The position numbers and the translations under genes are program-made. Positions 1 to 5,716 of a stretch of DNA of 7,159 nucleotides are shown in pieces (positions within the stretch are counted from its first letter, which is position 1; each line of letters begins with the position of its first letter). This DNA comes from Flavobacteriaceae bacterium (lineage in GTDB: Bacteria > Bacteroidota > Bacteroidia > Flavobacteriales > Flavobacteriaceae), in NCBI GenBank assembly GCA_029238555.1, contig JAQWFV010000006.1, positions 1 through 7,159 on the forward strand. Direction: 5' to 3'. Below the pieces are notes generated by a model, which was given only the letters and a program-made list of their open reading frames with translations, ran no database searches and had not been told where the DNA came from.

Positions 1-87
1 AAAACCATTCGCATAGATAAAAACAATCCCTACACCCAAGAAACGCACTATAAGTTTTCTTTAAAAACCAATCCATTTAACGCATAA
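1..87 (+). CDS. C-terminal end of an unidentified upstream gene (partial)
   Basis: Frame 1 is open from the first base and encodes 28 residues ending ...FSLKTNPFNA before TAA at 85-87; the other two forward frames hit stops within the first 20 bases. The stretch is hydrophilic and lysine/asparagine-rich, with no recognisable motif, so the family cannot be named. The stop lies only 7 nt before the meaB start codon, which is operon-like spacing and supports a real upstream gene read in the same direction. A short open run like this can also occur by chance, so confidence is moderate. Confidence 0.45.
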   Translation, partial: KTIRIDKNNPYTQETHYKFSLKTNPFNA

Positions 88-94
88 ACCTTGA

Positions 95-1087
95 ATGAGA
101 CATAATCTTTCTATATCTGTACCAAAATTGATCAAAGGGATCAGACATGGAGAAATTCCCGCTTTGAGCAAAGCTATTAGTTTGGTAGAAAGCAAGCGTC
201 CCCTCCATCACAGGAGGGCTCAAGAATGAGAAGCTGCCTTTTCAAAAGAAAATTCGAATACCATACGAGTAGGTATTTCTGGAGTTCCAGGTGTAGGAAA
301 AAGCACTTTTATTGAAGCCTTGGGCATGTATCTGGTAGAAAAAGGACATAAATTAGCCGTACTGACCATAGATCCTAGTAGCCAACAGACTGGTGGCAGT
401 ATCCTGGGAGACAAGGCCAGAATGGACCAATTGGCGGCACATAAGAGCGCCTATATTAGAACCACCGCAGCGGCAAGCACCTTAGGGGGTGTAGCGCAAA
501 ATACCCGTTCGAGCATTCTTTTGTGTGAAGCAGCGGGATTTGATATTATCCTTGTAGAAACGGTTGGCGTAGGACAAAATGAATTAGACGTCCATGAAAT
601 GGTAGACGCCCTATTACTTTTACAATTACCAGGAGGGGGAGATGAAATTCAAGGTATTAAAAGGGGTTTACTCGAGGTGGCAGACGCCTTGTTAATTAAC
701 AAGGCAGACGGGGCCCAAGCCCCGTTGGCCAAAAAAGCCCAGCAGTATTTAAAAGCGGCCACACATGGCTTTAGAGCCAGAGAAAACGGATGGGAGCCTC
801 CAGTTCTTTTGGCCTCTGCCCTGGAGAATCGCGGTATAAAAGAAGCATGGCAACATATAGAAACTTTCATTAGCCTTCAAAAAAAACAAGGTGATTTTGA
901 GCAAAAAAGAACCCATCAAAAAATTCAGGGACTTCAAAAAAGCATCGGCCATAGGCTAGAAGAAGCCTTTTTTGCAGACGAGTGGGTTCAAAAAGAGCTT
1001 CCAGACATTAAAAGACAGCTCATCAACGGCAGCATAAGCATTTCAGAGGCCACCAAAATACTTATTGAGGGATTCAGAAGCCACTAA
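95..1087 (+). pseudogene. meaB: methylmalonyl-CoA mutase-associated GTPase MeaB (ArgK family), interrupted by an in-frame TGA
   Basis: MeaB is a cytoplasmic G3E-class P-loop GTPase that loads and protects adenosylcobalamin-dependent methylmalonyl-CoA mutase. The full frame from ATG 95 is 330 codons plus stop, the usual family length. The N-terminal helix region is recognisable (ALSKAISLVESKRP, about residues 24-37). Walker A GVPGVGKS is at 63-70, then DPSS (93-96), TGGSILGDK (99-107), ETVGVGQ (155-161) and the guanine-specificity motif NKAD (202-205). Codon 45 (227-229) is TGA, in the RAQE-stop-EAAF context where relatives carry Leu or Ile; a single change from TTA would explain it. No ATG, GTG or TTG lies between this stop and Walker A. 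The first later start codons are TTG 320 and ATG 326, and a product from there would lack the P-loop. The segment IRTTAAASTLGG differs from the common IRPSPS-type family sequence. The TAA stop falls inside a 31-bp tandem repeat. The TGA may be true decay or a base error. No mutase gene is visible nearby. Confidence 0.85.
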
Positions 1088-1172
1088 AATGCTTATTGAG
1101 GGATTCGAAAGTCACTGAAATGCTTATGAAGGATTCAAATGGCATTGAAATGCTCATTGAAAGAATTAAAGA
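1050..1172 (+). repeat. about four tandem ~31-bp repeats spanning the 3' end of meaB
   Basis: Successive units are 1050-1080 (31 nt), 1081-1111 (31 nt), 1112-1141 (30 nt) and 1142-1172 (31 nt, degenerate). The shared core is an AAAATGCTTATTGAGGGATTC-like run (20-21 nt, with variants). Compared by eye, units 1 and 2 match at 27 of 31 positions. Unit 3 matches unit 2 at about 25 with one deleted base, and unit 4 at about 20. Unit 1 encodes the last residues of MeaB (TKILIEGF...). The functional stop TAA (1085-1087) is supplied by the start of unit 2. Unit 2, read one frame over, encodes a near copy of the tail (ATKMLIEGFESH) that ends at a TGA in unit 3. Because 31 is not a multiple of 3, each copy shifts the frame. 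This looks like tandem duplication by slippage followed by decay away from the gene. Confidence 0.85.
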
Positions 1173-1278
1173 GCACCTCCTATAGCCTTCCAGAAATTTT
1201 TTCCCCGTCATTAGAGCGTTTTATTTTAAAAAATACTGTAGAAACACTATAAATAAGCAGCAATTCTATAAAATGGCT

Positions 1279-1286
1279 TAAATTTG
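1279..1286 (+). promoter_or_regulatory. candidate Bacteroidota -7 promoter element (TAAATTTG)
   Basis: TAAATTTG matches the TAnnTTTG -7 consensus of the Bacteroidota primary sigma factor and sits 9 nt before the ATG at 1296. No clear -33 TTG/TTTG element is seen at the expected distance. If the box is used, transcription would begin around 1291-1293, giving an almost leaderless mRNA or favouring the in-frame ATG at 1305 as the start. The 208-nt spacer upstream (1088-1295) otherwise holds the decayed repeats, T-rich runs and no convincing terminator hairpin. Confidence 0.35.
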
Positions 1287-1295
1287 TGGGACTAA

Positions 1296-2267
1296 ATGAC
1301 CAAGATGAACATTCACACACAGGAACTTCTTTCCGTTGTAGTACCCCTTTATAACGAACAAGATAATGTGAGCCTACTCACGGAAAAAATTCATGAAAGC
1401 CTTGAGGGCTACCTCTATGAAATTGTTTATGTAGATGATTTTTCTACTGATCAAACGAAGAAGGTCGTGAACGACATGGAAGATGAAAAGGTCCATTTAA
1501 TTGCGCTCAAGAAAAATTATGGCCAGAGTTTGGCATTAGCAGCAGGAATAGATTACGCTTCTGGCACCTATATTATTACCATGGATGGGGATCTTCAAAA
1601 CGATCCTTCTGACATTCCTTCTATGTTAAAAGAAGCCATTGACGGTGATTATGATCTTGTGACAGGAATTAGACAGAAAAGAAAGGACAGCTTGCTTAAA
1701 AAAATACCGTCTAAAATTGCTAATTTTTTAGTGAGAAGGGTCACTAAATTAGACATTAAAGACAACGGATGCGCCTTAAAAGTCTTTCATAGAGATGTGG
1801 CAAAAGACCTCAATTTATATGGGGAAATGCACCGTTTCATAACACTTTTAGCATTCTTAGAAGGGGCGCAAATAAAACAAGTCCCTGTAAAACATCATGC
1901 CAGACACGCTGGCGTCTCTAAATATGGATTGGAGCGTGTATTCAAGGTTATTGCAGACATGATGCTACTACTCTTCATTAGAAAATACATCCAAAGGCCC
2001 ATACACCTCTTTGGGATTTTTGGTGTACTGCTTATAGGCGCAGGACTCTGTGTAAACGCCTATTTGGTATATCTAAAATTTTTAGGAGAAGATATTGGGA
2101 CTAGACCCCTACTCACCCTAGGAACAATGCTCATTTTCGCAGGAATTCAACTGTTCACCATTGGAATTGTCATGGAATTGCTCATTAGAACCTACTACGA
2201 GTCTCAACAGAAAAGACCTTACAGAATTAGAAAGGTGACCAAAGGAGGAACGACCATATCACAATAG
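1296..2267 (+). CDS. GT2 polyprenyl-phosphate glycosyltransferase (DPM1/ArnC/GtrB-like)
   Basis: This 323-residue enzyme is predicted to transfer a sugar from a nucleotide-sugar donor to a polyprenyl (undecaprenyl) phosphate at the inner face of the cytoplasmic membrane. The GT-A fold is clear: SVVVPLYNEQDN (13-24), VDD (46-48), the metal-binding DGD within MDGDLQNDP (96-104), YGEMHRF (175-181) and the HHARHAGVSKYG segment (200-211) typical of DPM1/GtrB relatives. Two C-terminal membrane segments lie at about 236-259 and 272-296, followed by a basic tail, the usual GtrB/ArnC arrangement. TAA lies immediately before ATG 1296, so the start is there or at ATG 1305 (codon 4). No Shine-Dalgarno sequence is visible. 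It is followed 70 nt later by a UPF0104 flippase-like gene, a pairing found for lipid-linked sugar systems. The sugar (glucose, mannose, aminoarabinose or other) cannot be told from sequence. Confidence 0.94.
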   Translation: MTKMNIHTQELLSVVVPLYNEQDNVSLLTEKIHESLEGYLYEIVYVDDFSTDQTKKVVNDMEDEKVHLIALKKNYGQSLALAAGIDYASGTYIITMDGDLQNDPSDIPSMLKEAIDGDYDLVTGIRQKRKDSLLKKIPSKIANFLVRRVTKLDIKDNGCALKVFHRDVAKDLNLYGEMHRFITLLAFLEGAQIKQVPVKHHARHAGVSKYGLERVFKVIADMMLLLFIRKYIQRPIHLFGIFGVLLIGAGLCVNAYLVYLKFLGEDIGTRPLLTLGTMLIFAGIQLFTIGIVMELLIRTYYESQQKRPYRIRKVTKGGTTISQ

Positions 2268-2337
2268 CTTTCAGGACTTAAAAAAGCATTAGATATTGGT
2301 GTGAGGCAAACACCTAAAAACAAAAAGCCCAAAAAAT

Positions 2338-3204
2338 ATGAAAAAACAACTGCTTTTATTGCTTAAGATAGGAATAAGCGCAGTGCTTTTATACCTCATA
2401 TTTTTAAAGATTCCCTTTAGCGAGGTATCTCAAACCTTATTAAAAGCGCAATGGGGGTTTTTAGTATTTACATTGCTTTTTTTTACTATTTCTAAAGTTT
2501 TAGCCGCTTATAGACTTCAATACTTTTGGAGGTCTATAGGGGTGCATTTAAGTCATTCATATAACTTAAAGCTCTACCTATTAGGGATGTTTTACAACTT
2601 GTTTTTACCTGGCGGTATTGGCGGAGACGCCTATAAAGGCTATTTAGTTAAGAAGGCTTATAAAACGCCTACAAAAAAAATCTTCGGGGTTTTATTGGTA
2701 GACAGACTGTCCGGATTATTACTCTTGTGTGTCTTTAGTGCCCTTCTTGCCACTGTGGGTGTTCATGAGATACTGAGTCCATTTAGATATCTTTTTGTAG
2801 TTGCTATTCCATTGGGGATATTAGTGTACTATTTAGGGGTAAAAAAAATATACCCTTACACCCTAGGGGTATTCTGGAAAGCATTCGCTTTGTCTGCTGG
2901 GGTTCAAATGGCTCAATTAGTAGCCGCAGCATTTATCCTATTGTCACTAGGTCAAGAACAAGAGTTCGGTGTCTACCTTCTGGTCTTCTTAGTGTCTTCT
3001 ATAGTAGCTGTAATTCCTCTAACTATTGGTGGTATTGGCAGTAGAGAGCTTACCTTTTTATATGGTGCGCAGTGGCTTGCATTAGATTATAAGACTGCTA
3101 TAGCCATGAGTTTGCTGTTCTTTTTTATTACTGCTGCGGTTTCTATTACTGGAATAGCGTATCACTTTAAGTCGCTTCCAGCACCAGGTAAAAACACCAA
3201 ATAA
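2338..3204 (+). CDS. UPF0104 / lysylphosphatidylglycerol synthase TM-region family membrane protein (flippase-like)
   Basis: This is a 288-residue, very hydrophobic inner-membrane protein with about seven or eight membrane segments, beginning at about residues 5-23 and 39-57. Two family signatures are present: the NLFLPGGIGGDAYKGY motif at 87-102, and PLTIGGIGSRELTFLYG at 227-243. This is the membrane part found in MprF/LPG synthases, in YbhN-like proteins and fused to or beside GT2 polyprenyl-phosphate sugar synthases. The MprF catalytic domain is absent, so lysyl-PG synthesis is not predicted; lipid or lipid-linked sugar translocation is the family-level inference. ATG 2338 is preceded by an A-rich stretch. 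The 70-nt gap after the GT2 gene contains no convincing terminator, so co-transcription is likely. The last 43 bp overlap the convergent GT-C gene, affecting only the polar tail SLPAPGKNTK of this protein and its end. Confidence 0.9.
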   Translation: MKKQLLLLLKIGISAVLLYLIFLKIPFSEVSQTLLKAQWGFLVFTLLFFTISKVLAAYRLQYFWRSIGVHLSHSYNLKLYLLGMFYNLFLPGGIGGDAYKGYLVKKAYKTPTKKIFGVLLVDRLSGLLLLCVFSALLATVGVHEILSPFRYLFVVAIPLGILVYYLGVKKIYPYTLGVFWKAFALSAGVQMAQLVAAAFILLSLGQEQEFGVYLLVFLVSSIVAVIPLTIGGIGSRELTFLYGAQWLALDYKTAIAMSLLFFFITAAVSITGIAYHFKSLPAPGKNTK

Positions 3205-4820
3205 CGTTTCTCTAATGTTTTGAGTCTGGTCGCAGGGTTCAGAAAAGATGCTTTTAATCGGGTAATCCTATAGGAAGGGACCCAAAATTCTATAGTGTAG
3301 CTTATGTCTGTTGTAGAAAGTGCCTCTAATTGAGATTCCGTAAGGTAGACCCAAACGCTTGACAATGCCTTAAAATCTTCTAACTGATCTACTATTTTTA
3401 AGGGCGATCTCAACCCAAAATCCATGGCCCAACTGTGTGCATTACCCCATTTATATACCTTATTTGGGGAGATGTAAGAAGATTGCATGATTTTCTCCGA
3501 AACAGTTTTACCCGCTTGATACCGAAGCAGTTTAGGATAAAAACCCGTATTTAACATCCCGTTCACTAAAACCGCTGTGAGTACTCCAGTAATCACCACA
3601 CTGTTAAAAACACCTTTTGACTGGTACATCCAATAAATGGAAGCAATTACAAACAAAGCCAACATCAGATAGGAACCCCAAAAAGTATAAGGGAAAATCC
3701 ATAGACAAAGCGCCAAAGCAACAGCAGTCAATAGCACAAAAAGGCCTCTTTGAATATAGAGTAAGGGTTTCCAAAGCTTTCTATGGCCCCCTACTCTCCC
3801 CGCTACTAAAACAGCCCAAAGAGGTATACTACTGTTTAAATAGTGCGGCAATTTAAACTGTGCAAAACTTATTAAGAGTAAAATAGCCAAAGATCCATAC
3901 AAAAGTCCTTGAGTACGATCCTTGGTGTTGAGTGACTTGGATTTAAACCGTTTGAAAAACAGATAGATGGCCAAAGGCGTAAATGGTAAAAAAGCCCATA
4001 AAAAAGTATGGAAAAAGAACAAATAATCTGGGCTGTTTGTGCCCATTCCCTGACCACTCATTCGCTCAAAGCTCTGTTCAAAAAGAATGAAAAAAATACC
4101 AGAACGTTCAGACTGCCCTCTGATGACGAGTTCAGGATGAAGGTCAAATTGCACATAGTAAGCGTACAAAATGGGACAAATACCTAAAATAAAAGTGAAA
4201 ACCCCTAAAAGAATTTCTTTCTTCAAAAGAACCGACCATTGCCTTTCGTGTATTAAATATCCTAATACCGGGAACCCAATCATCACAAGAGCCAAATGCC
4301 CTTTTGTAGAAAAAGCCATGGCAGCAGCCAATGCCCCATATACCATCGGGCGCCAATGAGGCGCTTTTAAGAATGCCAAAAATTGCCACAAAGACAAGGC
4401 TACAAAACCAGTAAGCACTGCGTCTGTCCTTAAATCAATTCCAGATAAAACGATTGTTTGGGCACTTAAAAAAATAAGCGCTGCCGCTCTAGCAATAGGG
4501 GTTGAATACAACAACTGAGCCATTTTAAAGACACTAAAAACGCCTAAAAGCAAGGCTAAAAAGCCTGGTAATTTATAAGAGAATTCATAGATCCCAAAAA
4601 CAGTATATGAGGCCGCAGCCAACCAATAATGCAAATGTGGTTTATCTAGATACGGTTCAGTGCCTTTGTATAGCGAAAGAAAATCCCCTTCTTGAACCAT
4701 TCTCATGGACATGACCGCAAATTGTGCAGAATCATTTTCTAATAACCCACTGAAGAGGCCTATGGCATACACCCCTAAAAGCAAAAAAAGTAAGCTTAGA
4801 AAAATCTTTTTTGACTCCAT
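3162..4820 (-). CDS. ArnT/PMT-like GT-C membrane glycosyltransferase
   Basis: This 552-residue enzyme is predicted to use a polyprenyl-phosphate sugar as donor and transfer the sugar to an acceptor on the periplasmic side (lipid A in ArnT, Ser/Thr in PMT). The first membrane helix (about 6-25) is followed by an acidic LLENDSAQFA segment (26-35), the position of the catalytic Asp/Glu motif of GT-C enzymes. YLDKPHLHYWL (57-67) corresponds to the conserved KPPL-hYW element. About eleven or twelve membrane segments extend to about residue 424, then GFYPKLLRYQAGK (426-438) leads into a soluble C-terminal domain (to 552). It is the last gene of the leftward unit, beginning 1 nt after the PAP2 stop codon, and it ends in TGA. 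Its 3' end overlaps the UPF0104 gene by 43 bp. The GT2 gene nearby could supply its donor; acceptor and sugar are unknown. Confidence 0.9.
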   Translation of the reverse strand: MESKKIFLSLLFLLLGVYAIGLFSGLLENDSAQFAVMSMRMVQEGDFLSLYKGTEPYLDKPHLHYWLAAASYTVFGIYEFSYKLPGFLALLLGVFSVFKMAQLLYSTPIARAAALIFLSAQTIVLSGIDLRTDAVLTGFVALSLWQFLAFLKAPHWRPMVYGALAAAMAFSTKGHLALVMIGFPVLGYLIHERQWSVLLKKEILLGVFTFILGICPILYAYYVQFDLHPELVIRGQSERSGIFFILFEQSFERMSGQGMGTNSPDYLFFFHTFLWAFLPFTPLAIYLFFKRFKSKSLNTKDRTQGLLYGSLAILLLISFAQFKLPHYLNSSIPLWAVLVAGRVGGHRKLWKPLLYIQRGLFVLLTAVALALCLWIFPYTFWGSYLMLALFVIASIYWMYQSKGVFNSVVITGVLTAVLVNGMLNTGFYPKLLRYQAGKTVSEKIMQSSYISPNKVYKWGNAHSWAMDFGLRSPLKIVDQLEDFKALSSVWVYLTESQLEALSTTDISYTIEFWVPSYRITRLKASFLNPATRLKTLEKRYLVFLPGAGSDLK

Positions 4821-4821
4821 A

Positions 4822-5391
4822 TTATAAAGGATTAAAAAGGAAGTATTTCTTGAATATAAACTGCGCTATAAAAGCAAAGAAAGCGCCTATGAAAAATCCA
4901 ATCAGTACGTCAAAAGGATAATGAACCCCTAAATATATTCTGCTAAAACCAACCATTAAGGCCAGAAGTACGCCAATAAATATAAACCAAGACCAAAGCT
5001 GTCTTAGGAGCATTCCCATAAATATGGCTACCGCCATACTATTGGCCGCATGGGCAGAGAAAAAACCATAAGCGCCCCCACAGCTAGACTTCACCAATCT
5101 AAACATACCATTTAAATCAGTTTCGTGGCAGGGCCTAGGACGTGCAAAACCATATTTAAACACATTGGCCAATTGATCAGTGGCTAAAATTAAGAGTCCT
5201 ATAGCAAGAATGGCTTTTAAACTTACTACTAGCCCATGTGTATCATAGAGTTTCCACAGGAAAAAAAGCACTAAAGGAGCGCCAACAGTCTTTTGTGAAA
5301 GTAACAACCAAAAGGCGTCCCATGAGGGGCTTCCCAAACCATTGAGAAACACAAAAAGTGTGCGATCTATGGATTGAAGTTGCTCTAACAT
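4822..5391 (-). CDS. PAP2 family membrane phosphatase (UppP/LpxE/PgpB-type)
   Basis: This 189-residue integral membrane protein has all three motifs of the PAP2 acid phosphatase superfamily: KYGFARPRP at 79-87 (KX6RP), FSAH at 111-114 in the place of PSGH, and SRIYLGVHYPFD at 150-161 (SRX5HX3D). Lys79, Arg86, His114, Arg151, His157 and Asp161 are the expected catalytic residues. The SAHAAN form of motif 2 is a common variant and keeps the histidine. Members remove phosphate from lipid phosphates such as undecaprenyl pyrophosphate, phosphatidylglycerol phosphate or lipid A; sequence alone does not choose between them. Its ATG shares one base with the TAA stop of the acidic protein upstream (TAATG), suggesting translational coupling, and its stop is 1 nt from the GT-C start. 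This context favours a role in polyprenyl-phosphate recycling or lipid A dephosphorylation. Confidence 0.92.
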   Translation of the reverse strand: MLEQLQSIDRTLFVFLNGLGSPSWDAFWLLLSQKTVGAPLVLFFLWKLYDTHGLVVSLKAILAIGLLILATDQLANVFKYGFARPRPCHETDLNGMFRLVKSSCGGAYGFFSAHAANSMAVAIFMGMLLRQLWSWFIFIGVLLALMVGFSRIYLGVHYPFDVLIGFFIGAFFAFIAQFIFKKYFLFNPL

Positions 5392-5618
5392 TAGTCTTCG
5401 TACCTAGACACTTCTCTGTCGTAAAAATCAGTAGCCGCCTGAATGAGCCCTTCTGTTTCTGTTTCTAATTCTTTTTCATCTTCGGGAGAAAAATCTTCCA
5501 ACCATTCCACACTGTCGTCTTCAAGATTTATAATGAACCTCGGATATTCGGTGTGTATCACAAAAATAGAAGTAGGAAAATCGGTATTATCTCCGAGTAA
5601 AAATTTAGGAAACTCCAT
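5391..5618 (-). CDS. small acidic protein of unknown function (75 aa), first gene of the PAP2/GT-C unit
   Basis: This is a soluble 75-residue protein with no signal peptide or membrane segment. It has about 22 Asp/Glu against 5 Lys/Arg, a net charge near -17. The N-terminal half (FPKFLLGDNTDFP, IFVIHTEYPRFIINL) looks like beta-strands; the C-terminal half, from EDFSPEDEKELETE on, looks like an amphipathic acidic helix ending in DFYDREVSRYED. It resembles small hypothetical proteins I recall from flavobacterial genomes, but I cannot assign a domain. The stop TAA overlaps the PAP2 ATG by one base, and it leads the three-gene leftward unit, so it is probably translated with those genes. The opposite-strand frame over the same region (5443-5670) is serine-rich and looks like a shadow. 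The tight coupling and ordered sequence argue that this is a real gene. Confidence 0.77.
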   Translation of the reverse strand: MEFPKFLLGDNTDFPTSIFVIHTEYPRFIINLEDDSVEWLEDFSPEDEKELETETEGLIQAATDFYDREVSRYED

Positions 5619-5716
5619 GGGTGAAAATTTTAAAACGTATGTTATTAATTATATGCTAGCGCGTCAATGAATCGAATAAATGAAGGGTATGACTGCATGC
5701 TAATTTAGTGAGAATC

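Noticed and set aside
227..262. Possible selenocysteine or programmed readthrough at the meaB TGA
   Set aside because: Only a weak AT-rich 5-bp hairpin (TTTTC/GAAAA) follows, not a SECIS-like stem. The position is normally an aliphatic residue with no catalytic role, and TGA also closes the GT-C gene as a normal stop.
1050..1172. CRISPR-like array
   Set aside because: The units are directly abutting without unique spacers, they degrade progressively, and the first lies inside meaB coding sequence.
1120..1185. 21-codon frame running through repeat units 3 and 4 (MLMKDSNGIEML...)
   Set aside because: It is explained by the decayed copies of the meaB tail, has no start context, and is too short to support as a gene.
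1201..1240. T-rich stretch after meaB as an intrinsic terminator
   Set aside because: Only an AT-only inverted repeat (TATTTT/AAAATA) is present; there is no GC-rich stem before a T run.
2299..2315. Hairpin GGTGT/ACACC between the GT2 and UPF0104 genes as a terminator
   Set aside because: The stem is only 5 bp with a 7-nt loop and is followed by A-rich rather than T-rich sequence on the plus strand.
5639..5667. Sigma70-like TTGACG-17 nt-TAACAT pair upstream of the acidic-protein gene (minus strand)
   Set aside because: The spacing is good, but the -10 matches 4 of 6 and this is not the Bacteroidota consensus. Only a near match, TACGTTTT (5639-5632), to TAnnTTTG is present, so I could not support a promoter call.
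5443..5670. Plus-strand 75-codon frame opposite the acidic protein
   Set aside because: It is a low-complexity serine-rich translation of antisense acidic codons, with no family resemblance; the minus-strand frame is coupled to PAP2 and is the better gene.
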